Assembly: GCA_905201305.1 (NCBI GenBank)
Contig: CAJKNS010000021.1
Span: 1-15,578 of the forward strand
DNA from: an uncultured Eubacteriales bacterium
GTDB taxonomy: Bacteria; Bacillota; Clostridia; Oscillospirales; Oscillospiraceae
DNA length: 15,578 bases
Reading direction: 5' to 3'
The position numbers and the translations under genes were made by a program. Shown piece after piece: positions 7,848 to 14,062 of this stretch. The notes under the pieces are model-generated. The model saw only the letters and a program-made list of their open reading frames with translations. It ran no database searches and was not told the origin of the DNA. Every line of letters starts with the position of its first letter. Within the stretch, counting starts at the first letter, position 1.

Positions 7848-9050
7848 TTAAATTGCGCCCAAGGGAGCCGCGTCCTGTCCGGAAATCAGCGTGCCCACGT
7901 GATAGCTCAGGAATACCAGGGCATAAATCAGCAGACCGTTGCTGTCCAAAAACGGCTCCATGGTGGTCATAACGCCGCATGCCATCAGTCCGGCTGCAAT
8001 GAGACAGGCGTAGGGATGCTTCCGATGAATCATCAGCTGCTTCACCGAAGAAGCCAGCATCATAAGGAAGCAGAACAGTGCGCAGAAGCCGCCCTCCATA
8101 AGGACCTCCAGAAAAACATTATGCGCATGATAATATTTGTGCTTCCGCAGCCGATAGACCTTGCCGGATTGGGCAAGACCGTAGCCGAGCAGCGGACTGG
8201 CAAGAATGTTTTTGATTGCGGCGTCCCAGATTTCGGTACGACCAGTAAAGCTCAGTCCCTTGTGGAGCACGCCCTCAATGAGAAATGCAAACACGTCCTG
8301 AAGCCGGTAGAGCACCACGATAAAGAACAGACCAACGCCGGACAGCATGGCGGTAGCGCCGTTAAACAGCGTTTGCCACCGCCGCTGATAGAAAAACAGC
8401 AGAAACACCAGCGCCACCGCCAGTCCCATCAGACCGGTGGCAGACCAGACCAGCAGCAGACTCAGGGCAGATACCCCCAGCATGCAGTAGCTGACCCAAT
8501 CCAAGTCGCCGTGACGGATGGTGGAGCGCAAGGCAGTGAGAAACATATAGGGAATCAGCAGCGGGGCAAGGAGATTGTCGATGCCCAGCAGATTGTAGCT
8601 GTAGTTGTAGGTGCCGCCGGTGCAGACGCCGCCGGGATACATACATTCCAGCAGAAAGTTTGCCAAAATCAGCACGGTCAGGGGATAAAACAGCATGTCC
8701 AGCGCGACCATTGGACCGCGGCGGAGACTCAGCTCCAGCAGCATGCAGAAGGCGGCAATGGTAACCATGTGGTTTAAAACCGCCCAGTAGTTGGAGCCGT
8801 GGAGCACCGTAGACAGCCCCACAAAGCCCAGATAGGCGCATAGCCAGATGAGTACCGCTGAGGGCTTTCTGCGCTGCCGGATCATCTCATAAAGATAGAG
8901 CAGCACAATGACTCCGGCAGCCGCCATGCGCCAGAGATCAAAGCATTTTTCCAATAATTCCGTCCCTTCCAGCACCCCAAACAGTGCGGGCTTAAAGAAG
9001 GGCGTTGCAAGCAATATCCAAAACAACCGTTTCAGAGCGGGTTGATTCAT
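7848..9050 (-). CDS. O-antigen ligase/Wzy-like polysaccharide polymerase
   Basis: 400-residue membrane protein with about 10-12 hydrophobic segments of the O-antigen ligase/polymerase family (Wzy_C). Key signature near the C-terminus: GRTEIW at 270-275, a following PLLGYG, and HAHN at 308-311 before EVLMEGG. In the family this loop bears the catalytic residues that join undecaprenyl-linked glycans. In a Gram-positive locus with a flippase beside it, repeat-unit polymerisation (Wzy) is more likely than ligation to lipid A core. The ATG at 9050 has GGAGG (9056-9060) five bases upstream, in an 11-base gap after the GT2 gene. Family well supported; polymerase versus ligase is inference from context. 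Confidence 0.88.
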   Translation of the reverse strand: MNQPALKRLFWILLATPFFKPALFGVLEGTELLEKCFDLWRMAAAGVIVLLYLYEMIRQRRKPSAVLIWLCAYLGFVGLSTVLHGSNYWAVLNHMVTIAAFCMLLELSLRRGPMVALDMLFYPLTVLILANFLLECMYPGGVCTGGTYNYSYNLLGIDNLLAPLLIPYMFLTALRSTIRHGDLDWVSYCMLGVSALSLLLVWSATGLMGLAVALVFLLFFYQRRWQTLFNGATAMLSGVGLFFIVVLYRLQDVFAFLIEGVLHKGLSFTGRTEIWDAAIKNILASPLLGYGLAQSGKVYRLRKHKYYHAHNVFLEVLMEGGFCALFCFLMMLASSVKQLMIHRKHPYACLIAAGLMACGVMTTMEPFLDSNGLLIYALVFLSYHVGTLISGQDAAPLGAI

Positions 9051-9061
9051 AGATACCTCCG

Positions 9062-10054
9062 TTATCCGTGCCCACTGAGATGCTTCATCAGGAACGCGCC
9101 AAGATGCTGGAGGTTCAGCTGAATGATGGGACGATAGATATGGTATTTCAGTTTTTCTTTCTTTGAAAGGGCAGGACTGCCAAACAGCGCGTCCGGATAG
9201 ACACTCAGCTCCGGCAGCAGGTCGCGGATTTCCTTCCCCTGACCGCCAATGACCGCATGAAACAGCAGGTCCCGAACGCCCTTTTGATATTTCATCTCCG
9301 CCAGCGCCAGAACATCAGGTGCTGCATCGGCGCAGAGGGCGACGATTTTCTTGCGGGCAGTCAGCTCTGTGCGCTTCCGCGGGGTGAGCTTTCCGTACAT
9401 GGCGCCGCTGGTCCGAACGGTGTAGTGATACAGGGGCTGTGGCGTGAATACTGCGTGGGCAACACCGCAGCGGAACAGAAATTCTCCGTCCTCCACAATG
9501 TGCAGATGTTCGTCAAAGGGGAGAAGGCTGCCGTCCGGCTGACAGAGCGCATCTCTGCGAAACAGCTTGTTCCATACCACGGTGGTATAGCCATCGGGTC
9601 GCAGCAGCAGCCGGAAAAAGCCGTCCCGATCCGTATCGATGATGCCGGAAGCCTTTGGGGGCATACGGTCTTCCACGCCGGACGCCTCATACAGCCGGGA
9701 AAATCCGCAGCAGGCGCAGTCGGCATTGTGACCCTCCAGCAGGGAAACCAGCGTGGAGAGATAGTTGGGCGCAATCCGATCGTCGGCGTCCAGAAAACCG
9801 ATATAATCTCCGGCTGCGGTCAAAAGCGCGCGATTTCGGGCAGAGCTGACGCCGCCATTGGGACCGGTGACCAGGGTGATTCGACTGTCCTCCCGGGCGA
9901 GAGACTGCATCAGCGCAGGAGCAGCATCCGTGGAGCCGTCGTCACTGAGAATCAGCTGGAAGTTTTCATAGTCCTGTGCCAGGACAGAACGAACCAGGGG
10001 CGTAAGGAACGCCCCTGCATTGTAGACGGGAACAATGAGACTGACCTGTTTCAT
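9062..10054 (-). CDS. Glycosyltransferase family 2
   Basis: 330-residue cytoplasmic GT-A glycosyltransferase that adds a sugar to the lipid-linked repeat unit; donor and acceptor not predictable. SLIVPVYNA (5-13) is the first strand, SDDGSTD (37-43) the nucleotide-binding acidic motif, GGVSSARNRAL (67-77) the family helix, and LDADD (88-92) the DxD metal site. Further on, VEDGEFLFRC supplies the usual ED motif for a catalytic base. The ATG at 10054 overlaps the TGA of tagD in an ATGA arrangement, so translation is probably coupled. A longer frame exists upstream but would run inside tagD and adds no domain. Fold and class certain. Confidence 0.93.
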   Translation of the reverse strand: MKQVSLIVPVYNAGAFLTPLVRSVLAQDYENFQLILSDDGSTDAAPALMQSLAREDSRITLVTGPNGGVSSARNRALLTAAGDYIGFLDADDRIAPNYLSTLVSLLEGHNADCACCGFSRLYEASGVEDRMPPKASGIIDTDRDGFFRLLLRPDGYTTVVWNKLFRRDALCQPDGSLLPFDEHLHIVEDGEFLFRCGVAHAVFTPQPLYHYTVRTSGAMYGKLTPRKRTELTARKKIVALCADAAPDVLALAEMKYQKGVRDLLFHAVIGGQGKEIRDLLPELSVYPDALFGSPALSKKEKLKYHIYRPIIQLNLQHLGAFLMKHLSGHG

Positions 10055-10443
10055 TCCTGCCCCAATTCCTTCTTGATTTTTGTGGTGGAGATTTCCGGCG
10101 TCCGGGGCAGGTAAACCACCTGACACAGGTCCTCCAAAAAGTCGAACTTGCCCTTCCAGTCATCGCCCATCACAAAGGTGTCCACATGGTACAGCGGAAT
10201 GTCGGTGCGCTTCTGCTCCCAATTCTCCTCGGGAATCACCAAGTCCACATAGCGAATGGCTTCCAGCAGCTTTTTCCGCTCCTCATAGGAGAAGTAGCAG
10301 ACCTTGTTCTTTTCCTTCAGGTTAAATTCATCGGTGGAAAGGGCGACAATTAAATAGTCTCCCAATGCCTTTGCCCGGCGGAGCAGGTTGATGTGACCAT
10401 AATGCAGCAGGTCAAAGGTCCCGTATGTGATAACTCGTTTCAT
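10051..10443 (-). CDS. tagD: Glycerol-3-phosphate cytidylyltransferase
   Basis: Joins CTP and sn-glycerol 3-phosphate to give CDP-glycerol, the activated glycerol phosphate donor of wall teichoic acids and some capsules; cytoplasmic. The 130-residue product is the normal size for the family (Bacillus TagD is about 129) and reads very like it along its whole length. Visible hallmarks are GTFDLLHYGH (8-17) with the catalytic HxGH at 14-17, RYVDLVIPE (64-72), FVMGDDWKGKFDFL (90-103), and R114 with ISTTKIK (118-124). Its ATG overlaps the TGA of licD (ATGA, 10443-10440), and its own TGA overlaps the GT2 start in the same way. It is therefore locked into a coupled licD-tagD-GT2 unit. The nearest candidate user of CDP-glycerol is the LicD protein, as no TagB/TagF-like glycerophosphotransferase is present here. 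Confidence 0.97.
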   Translation of the reverse strand: MKRVITYGTFDLLHYGHINLLRRAKALGDYLIVALSTDEFNLKEKNKVCYFSYEERKKLLEAIRYVDLVIPEENWEQKRTDIPLYHVDTFVMGDDWKGKFDFLEDLCQVVYLPRTPEISTTKIKKELGQE

Positions 10444-11267
10444 GGCGTGTCCTTTCCGGTAACAGTGCCGTGCTTGTTTTGCTCGTCCTTTGGCGGCGGC
10501 GTCATATAGTCTCCGTACATCTGCCGCAGGACCGTGTCATAATCGGCAGGGGCAGCGAGGGTAAGCGTTTCAAAGGGATAGTCCGCAAGACTGTCATAGA
10601 TAGACTTGGGGAACATCTCACGGAATTTATACGCGCCCATAAAGTTGACCACCTGGTTTGCACCTTTGTAGGGGTACTTTTTCAGGCAACGGTCAATGAG
10701 CGTCATACGCTTTTGGGTATCCAGCCGGGACTCCAGATGGAGATGCTTCCCGACGGCAATGAGAATGCGCTCATGAAGAGGACGATGGGAAAGATTGACC
10801 GCAACCACCTGGGAAAACTGACTGAATTTCAGCATCATCCGCAGGTACAGCAGCCGGTATTTGTGGAAAAGGCAGCCCATTTTGCTCTTCGGCATGCCAT
10901 CCAGCGGGAACAGGTCAATCCATGCGCTGCGGGTTTTGGCAATCTGAGCGGAGGTGTCAAGAATCTCAAAGCTGGGATCTACTACCTGCGCCGGATAATA
11001 GGGCATATCCGGGTCTAGGGCAAAATGCCGGAGCACATAGCCATGGGGCAGCTCATCGGGGGCAACCTTTAAAAACGTTTCGTAGTCGTCCCGGCTCATG
11101 CCCAAATCCACGTCATCGTCCCAGGGAATAAAGCCCTTGTGGCGGACGGCGCCCAGAAAGGTTCCGCCCATCATAAATACGGTCAGATGATGTTTTTTGC
11201 AAATGGAAAGCACTGCTTTCACCAGCTCCAGCTCACACAGCTGAAGCTCACGGAGCGTGTGATCCAA
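10440..11267 (-). CDS. LicD-family phosphotransferase (TTG start)
   Basis: 275-residue LicD family protein (nucleotidyltransferase-like fold). Members move a phospho-alcohol from a CDP donor onto sugars: phosphocholine in pneumococcal LicD, ribitol phosphate in the related animal fukutins. The core GGTFLGAVRHKGFIPWDD (34-51), then DVDLGM, holds the family's metal-binding Asp residues, and WIDLFPLDG is a second conserved block. The start is TTG 11267. GAGGG lies six bases upstream, the helix LRELQLCELEL just after it is the normal family N-terminus, and the next in-frame Met lies inside the domain. It begins 2 bases after the DUF4422 gene and overlaps tagD by ATGA. Because TagD beside it makes CDP-glycerol, and no choline uptake or activation gene (LicA/B/C) is here, glycerol phosphate transfer to the glycan is the favoured but unproven role. 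Confidence 0.9.
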   Translation of the reverse strand: MDHTLRELQLCELELVKAVLSICKKHHLTVFMMGGTFLGAVRHKGFIPWDDDVDLGMSRDDYETFLKVAPDELPHGYVLRHFALDPDMPYYPAQVVDPSFEILDTSAQIAKTRSAWIDLFPLDGMPKSKMGCLFHKYRLLYLRMMLKFSQFSQVVAVNLSHRPLHERILIAVGKHLHLESRLDTQKRMTLIDRCLKKYPYKGANQVVNFMGAYKFREMFPKSIYDSLADYPFETLTLAAPADYDTVLRQMYGDYMTPPPKDEQNKHGTVTGKDTP

Positions 11268-11269
11268 GC

Positions 11270-12034
11270 TTATCCCTCTTTCTTCGCGGTAAATTTCCGC
11301 TTTAAGAATGCGCCGCCCTTTTTCAGCCAGTTCTGAGATTCCATAAACATCACCGGAACCTCCTTGTAGGGAATTTTGTTGGCTTCCAGATAGATGTCCA
11401 GCATCCGCTCTGCCACAAAGCCAAATACCCGGCGGTCATAGGCACTGTAGTCGGAGATATCAATCTGCGCTTCGATCTGCCCGAGAATGTCAAACATCCA
11501 CTGGCAGTAGCCGTCAAAAATATCTCGCTTCATGATAAACATATTATAAATGTGGGTCCAGGTGCGGTGGCGCATTGCCTCTGCCGCCGCACGGTAGTTC
11601 TCACCCTGGGCGGATGCCAGTGCGATCATCAGATCCAGGGGCTCGGCAGGATGGGCATGGACATACTGATTATAGGCGGTTTCAATGTAATAATTCCGGC
11701 GCTTGGGCACCAGAACGTCATAGTCCCGGAGCAGCTTTTCCGCCTGGTCGCCGGTTAAAATGCAGTCCCACTTGTTTTTGCCGGACTTGCCGCGGAAATG
11801 TCGGCGATAATGGCTCAGACCGATGTAATCGGCGTCCAGGTTCTTCCACGCCCAGTAAATCCCGGTGAGCTCACAATAGGTGGCATTTTTTTCGGAGATG
11901 TTGTCGCCGGTATTGTCACCCTGATAGCCAAGCTCCAGGTCCTTTCCGGCTTTGCCCACGTGGAGCGGAAGATACATGGGGTCCGTGGGCATGCGATATG
12001 CCTTGTGCGCGGCAACAATCACTTGAATCTTCAT
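11270..12034 (-). CDS. DUF4422 glycosyltransferase-like protein
   Basis: 254-residue cytoplasmic protein matching the DUF4422 family found in capsule and exopolysaccharide loci and believed to act as glycosyltransferases. It opens with the strand MKIQVIVAAHKAY, followed by a LELGYQGDNTGDNIS segment, KNATYCELTGIYWAWKN (49-65) and GLSHYRRHF (72-80), the pattern by which I recognise the family. ATG 12034 has AAGGG about 8 bases upstream. It is the second operon gene, 30 bases after the initiating transferase, so it may add the second sugar; that order is an inference. No transmembrane helix is evident. Family match strong, enzymatic role inferred. Confidence 0.87.
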   Translation of the reverse strand: MKIQVIVAAHKAYRMPTDPMYLPLHVGKAGKDLELGYQGDNTGDNISEKNATYCELTGIYWAWKNLDADYIGLSHYRRHFRGKSGKNKWDCILTGDQAEKLLRDYDVLVPKRRNYYIETAYNQYVHAHPAEPLDLMIALASAQGENYRAAAEAMRHRTWTHIYNMFIMKRDIFDGYCQWMFDILGQIEAQIDISDYSAYDRRVFGFVAERMLDIYLEANKIPYKEVPVMFMESQNWLKKGGAFLKRKFTAKKEG

Positions 12035-12064
12035 AGCATAATCCCTTTATGGCGGTATTCCGGA

Positions 12065-12721
12065 TTATTTCGCGCCGTCCATACGGACAACTGCGCCAAC
12101 GGTCCAGAACAGAATTTTGATATCGAGCCACAGACCGCGGTGGCTGACATAGTTCAGCTCCAGCGCCTGTCTGCGACCATCCTCATAGGTAACATTGCTC
12201 CGCCCCCGTACCTGCCACAGGCCCGTAAGCCCGGGCTTGCAGGACAGCAGCAGTGCCCGTTTGTCCCCATACAGCTCTGTTTCCTCCTGGAGCACCGGAC
12301 GGGGACCTACCAGCGACAGCGTTCCGGCAAGAATATTAAACAGCTGGGGCAGCTCATCCAGACTGGTTTTTCGGAGAAATGCGCCCACCTTGGTGACACG
12401 GGGGTCGTGCTCCAGCTTGTAGTTCTTTTTGTATTCCTCCAGTTCTTCCGGTGTGAGCATATCCTCCAGCCGGTCCGCGTGCATGCGCATGCTGCGGAAT
12501 TTATAAACGGTAATGGGTTTCCCGCCGCGACCAACCCGCTGGGCGCGATAGAGAATCGGACCTCGATCCTCCAGCCGGATTGCCAGTGAAATGACCAGCA
12601 GCACCGGAGACAGTAGAACCACCGCTACCAGAGAGATCAGCAGATCAAAAATCCGCTTGATGCATTCATAGCAGGGCTTTTTATGAAATTCACAGTCAGG
12701 CAATAGAACCTCTGTATCCAA
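12065..12721 (-). CDS. Initiating sugar-phosphate transferase (monotopic PGT, TTG start)
   Basis: Moves a sugar phosphate from a nucleotide sugar onto undecaprenyl phosphate, the committed first step of the lipid-linked repeat unit. The 218-residue product is the short catalytic form (PglC-like, PF02397) without the extra N-terminal membrane domain of WbaP. One N-terminal hydrophobic helix (about 24-48) re-enters the membrane. KFRSM (74-78), the catalytic Asp-Glu dyad D122-E123 in SLDELPQL, the block LSLVGPRP (135-142) and PGLTGLWQVRGR follow. The start is TTG 12721 with GGAG (12731-12734) nine bases upstream; no in-frame ATG lies before the membrane helix. It is the first gene of the operon and the one whose translation the structured leader would affect. 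Sugar specificity cannot be read from sequence. Confidence 0.94.
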   Translation of the reverse strand: MDTEVLLPDCEFHKKPCYECIKRIFDLLISLVAVVLLSPVLLVISLAIRLEDRGPILYRAQRVGRGGKPITVYKFRSMRMHADRLEDMLTPEELEEYKKNYKLEHDPRVTKVGAFLRKTSLDELPQLFNILAGTLSLVGPRPVLQEETELYGDKRALLLSCKPGLTGLWQVRGRSNVTYEDGRRQALELNYVSHRGLWLDIKILFWTVGAVVRMDGAK

Positions 12722-12893
12722 GCTGCTTCACTCCGTTTCGGTTTGTCAGAACGATAAACGATATAAGAGCACAGATTACCGATTTATGGCGCAGATGGGA
12801 ATGCATGTGCTCTGACAACCGGAATTGAATCCGGCACCGTATTTTTTGTAAAATTTTGCTGAAAATTCAGTCAAATTTTCGCAGATGTTTAAC
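12722..12893 (-). promoter_or_regulatory. Structured 5' leader of the polymer operon
   Basis: About 170 nt lie between the promoter and the TTG start of the first operon gene, and no gene is seen here. In transcript order it holds an AT-rich stretch with a 7-bp inverted repeat (12861-12867 with 12874-12880). A CCGGA/TCCGG hairpin follows near 12820-12835. Then comes a segment TTGTCAGAGCACA (12818-12806) that can pair with either of two later segments: TGTGCTCT (12773-12766, 8 bp) or TCTGACAA (12750-12743, 8 bp). The last arm ends 8 bases before the ribosome binding site. No known riboswitch class was recognised and no clear T-run terminator is present. Confidence 0.55.
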
Positions 12894-13421
12894 CTACTTA
12901 TCATATCCTGAAAACGACGTTTTGTCAATATTTGCAGCGTTTTCCCCCGATTTTTTCCGGCTTCGAAGGCTGCGGAAAAAGTCCCGCAGCAATGCGGCGC
13001 AGGTTTCCTCCAGCACACCGGGAATTACCTGGGGGTGATGGTTGTAGGGCATGGAAAACAAATCGGTAATGGAGCCAACCGAACCGGCTTTCGGGTCCTT
13101 GGCACCATAGATCACCACCGGAATTCTCGCGTTGATGATCGCACCGGCACACATGGGGCAGGGCTCCAGCGTGACATATAACCGGCACTGCCAAAGCCGC
13201 CAGCCGCCAAGTTTCCGGCAAGCGTCTTCAATCGCCATGAGCTCCGCATGTCCCAAAGCGGTTTTCCCGGTTTCGCGGCGGTTGTAGCCCCTGCCGACAA
13301 TTTGATCGTCCTTAGTGATGACGCAGCCGATGGGAACCTCGCCAAGCTCCGCGGCATGCTGTGCCAGGCGGATGGCTTCCTCCATAAACCGCATATCCTG
13401 CGGGGTGATTTGGGGACTCAT
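12894..13421 (-). CDS. tadA: tRNA-specific adenosine deaminase
   Basis: Converts adenosine to inosine at wobble position 34 of tRNA-Arg(ACG), needed to read CGN codons; cytoplasmic and usually essential. The 175-residue protein has the full zinc deaminase signature: HAE with zinc ligand His58 and proton shuttle Glu60, then PCPMC with zinc ligands Cys88 and Cys91. GEVPIGCVI and VIYGAKDPKAGSVGS are family blocks. RDFFRSLRSRKK is the usual C-terminal helix end, after which an extra tail of about 16 residues follows (SGENAANIDKTSFSGYDK); this tail is where the next operon's promoter lies. ATG 13421 overlaps the gtrA TGA (ATGA), with GGGAGG seven bases upstream inside gtrA. Coupling to gtrA is unusual company for a housekeeping enzyme. 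Confidence 0.96.
   Translation of the reverse strand: MSPQITPQDMRFMEEAIRLAQHAAELGEVPIGCVITKDDQIVGRGYNRRETGKTALGHAELMAIEDACRKLGGWRLWQCRLYVTLEPCPMCAGAIINARIPVVIYGAKDPKAGSVGSITDLFSMPYNHHPQVIPGVLEETCAALLRDFFRSLRSRKKSGENAANIDKTSFSGYDK
12900..12928 (-). promoter_or_regulatory. Near-consensus sigma-A promoter of the polymer operon, inside tadA
   Basis: On the minus strand TTGACA (12928-12923, 6 of 6), a 17-bp spacer and TATGAT (12905-12900, 5 of 6) form one of the best promoters in the window. Transcription would begin near 12893, just after the tadA stop codon (12896-12894). It should drive all eight genes down to 5277, with tadA read-through as a possible second source. Confidence 0.85.
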
Positions 13422-13846
13422 GGCTGCACCTCCCGGGGACGAAATACAAGGAATTTGCTGAATAAATAGTTCAGCGCGATCACAATCACGGTGGTAAACA
13501 GCTTTGCCGCGCCGCCGCGAATGCCCAGAAGGGACCGCTGAAAGCCCTTGCGGATCAAAGCATCGGTGCCCCAGACCTGGACCCCCAGCCCTGCCAGCCG
13601 AGCCATGGTAAATTCAAAAAACTCCCGAAGAAAGCTGGAAAAGCCCTCGTGGCTGCGACGAAATACCCAATATTTATTGGTGATAAAGGCAACCATCAGT
13701 GCGGCAAGCCAGCTGGCAGCATTGGCAAGCCGGACGCCCAGATGATCGACGGTCAGTGCATAGACCAAAACGTCTGCCGCCACCGCCGCAATGCCAAACA
13801 GCGCATAGCGGATGAATTCTTCATGTCGTTTCAGCAGCTGAGCCAT
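13418..13846 (-). CDS. GtrA-like membrane protein
   Basis: 142-residue protein of the GtrA family with four hydrophobic helices and short polar loops. GtrA proteins are linked to moving undecaprenyl-phosphate-linked sugars across the membrane or to surface polysaccharide synthesis, mostly by inference from phage O-antigen glucosylation cassettes. Visible hallmarks are RYALFGIAAVAADVLVYALTV at the first helix, FITNKYWVF after the second, and NYLFSKFLVF in the last helix. ATG 13846 is chosen because AGGAGG lies six bases upstream; an in-frame upstream ATG adds only 17 basic residues and has no such site. It heads a two-gene unit with tadA. Being just upstream of the polymer operon, it could supply a side-branch sugar carrier, but no partner glucosyltransferase of the GtrB type is seen. 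Confidence 0.9.
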   Translation of the reverse strand: MAQLLKRHEEFIRYALFGIAAVAADVLVYALTVDHLGVRLANAASWLAALMVAFITNKYWVFRRSHEGFSSFLREFFEFTMARLAGLGVQVWGTDALIRKGFQRSLLGIRGGAAKLFTTVIVIALNYLFSKFLVFRPREVQP

Positions 13847-13897
13847 GGGATGCCTCCTGTCTGTAAACCGCCGGGAAATGCGGTGGATTCTGCCCAT

Positions 13898-13926
13898 ATA
13901 CTATATCAATTCCGCAAAAAAGTCAA
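13898..13926 (-). promoter_or_regulatory. Probable sigma-A promoter for gtrA-tadA
   Basis: On the minus strand TTGACT (13926-13921, 5 of 6) is followed by 17 bp and TAGTAT (13903-13898, 4 of 6). An overlapping TATAGT lies at a shorter 15-bp spacing, so the exact -10 is uncertain. The leader to the ATG at 13846 would be about 45 nt. Confidence 0.6.
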
Positions 13927-13983
13927 AAAGAACGTAAAATCCCGGTAATGTTTTCGCGCGGTATCCAGCGGACAGTGGCGGAA

Positions 13984-13999
13984 ACGGGAAAATTCCCGT
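13984..13999. repeat. Short palindrome between divergent promoters
   Basis: ACGGGAA and TTCCCGT flank two A residues, a perfect 7-bp inverted repeat. It lies 58 bases upstream of the gtrA -35 and just before the -35 of the divergent gene. There is no T-run on either side, so it is not a terminator. It could be an operator for a dimeric regulator, but no regulator gene is present to support this. Confidence 0.4.
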
Positions 14000-14005
14000 C
14001 GCCCG

Positions 14006-14034
14006 TTGTAATTAACGGTGGAATGTGGTATGCT
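14006..14034 (+). promoter_or_regulatory. Possible extended -10 promoter for the DUF2207-like gene
   Basis: TTGTAA (14006-14011, 4 of 6), 17 bp, then TATGCT (14029-14034, 4 of 6) with a TG one base before the -10 (14026-14027), giving an extended -10. A 5-bp inverted repeat, CCGTT/AACGG (14003-14018), spans the -35. The distance to the ATG at 14063 is suitable for a short leader. Confidence 0.5.
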
Positions 14035-14062
14035 AACTACATTAAATAATGGAGTGTGACAG

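Noticed and set aside
7828..7980. Longer start for the flippase
   Set aside because: The extra 51 codons overlap the polymerase gene, carry no flippase pattern, and ATG 7827 has a good GGAGG site.
6838..8777. Long plus-strand open frames opposite the flippase and polymerase genes
   Set aside because: The products are rich in Gln and His, as expected when membrane-protein codons are read backwards. No family pattern and no start signals were seen.
10440..11267. Calling the LicD protein a phosphocholine transferase
   Set aside because: No choline uptake, kinase or cytidylyltransferase gene is near; the neighbouring cytidylyltransferase is clearly the glycerol phosphate type.
5277..12721. Horizontal transfer island with mobile ends
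   Set aside because: No integrase, transposase, direct repeats or tRNA end was seen, and by eye base composition matches the flanks. A k-mer or GC profile over the genome would be needed to claim transfer.
12820..12880. Terminator between tadA and the polymer operon
   Set aside because: The hairpins here are short or AT-rich and lack a following T-run on the minus strand, so at most they are leader structures; tadA read-through into the operon stays possible.
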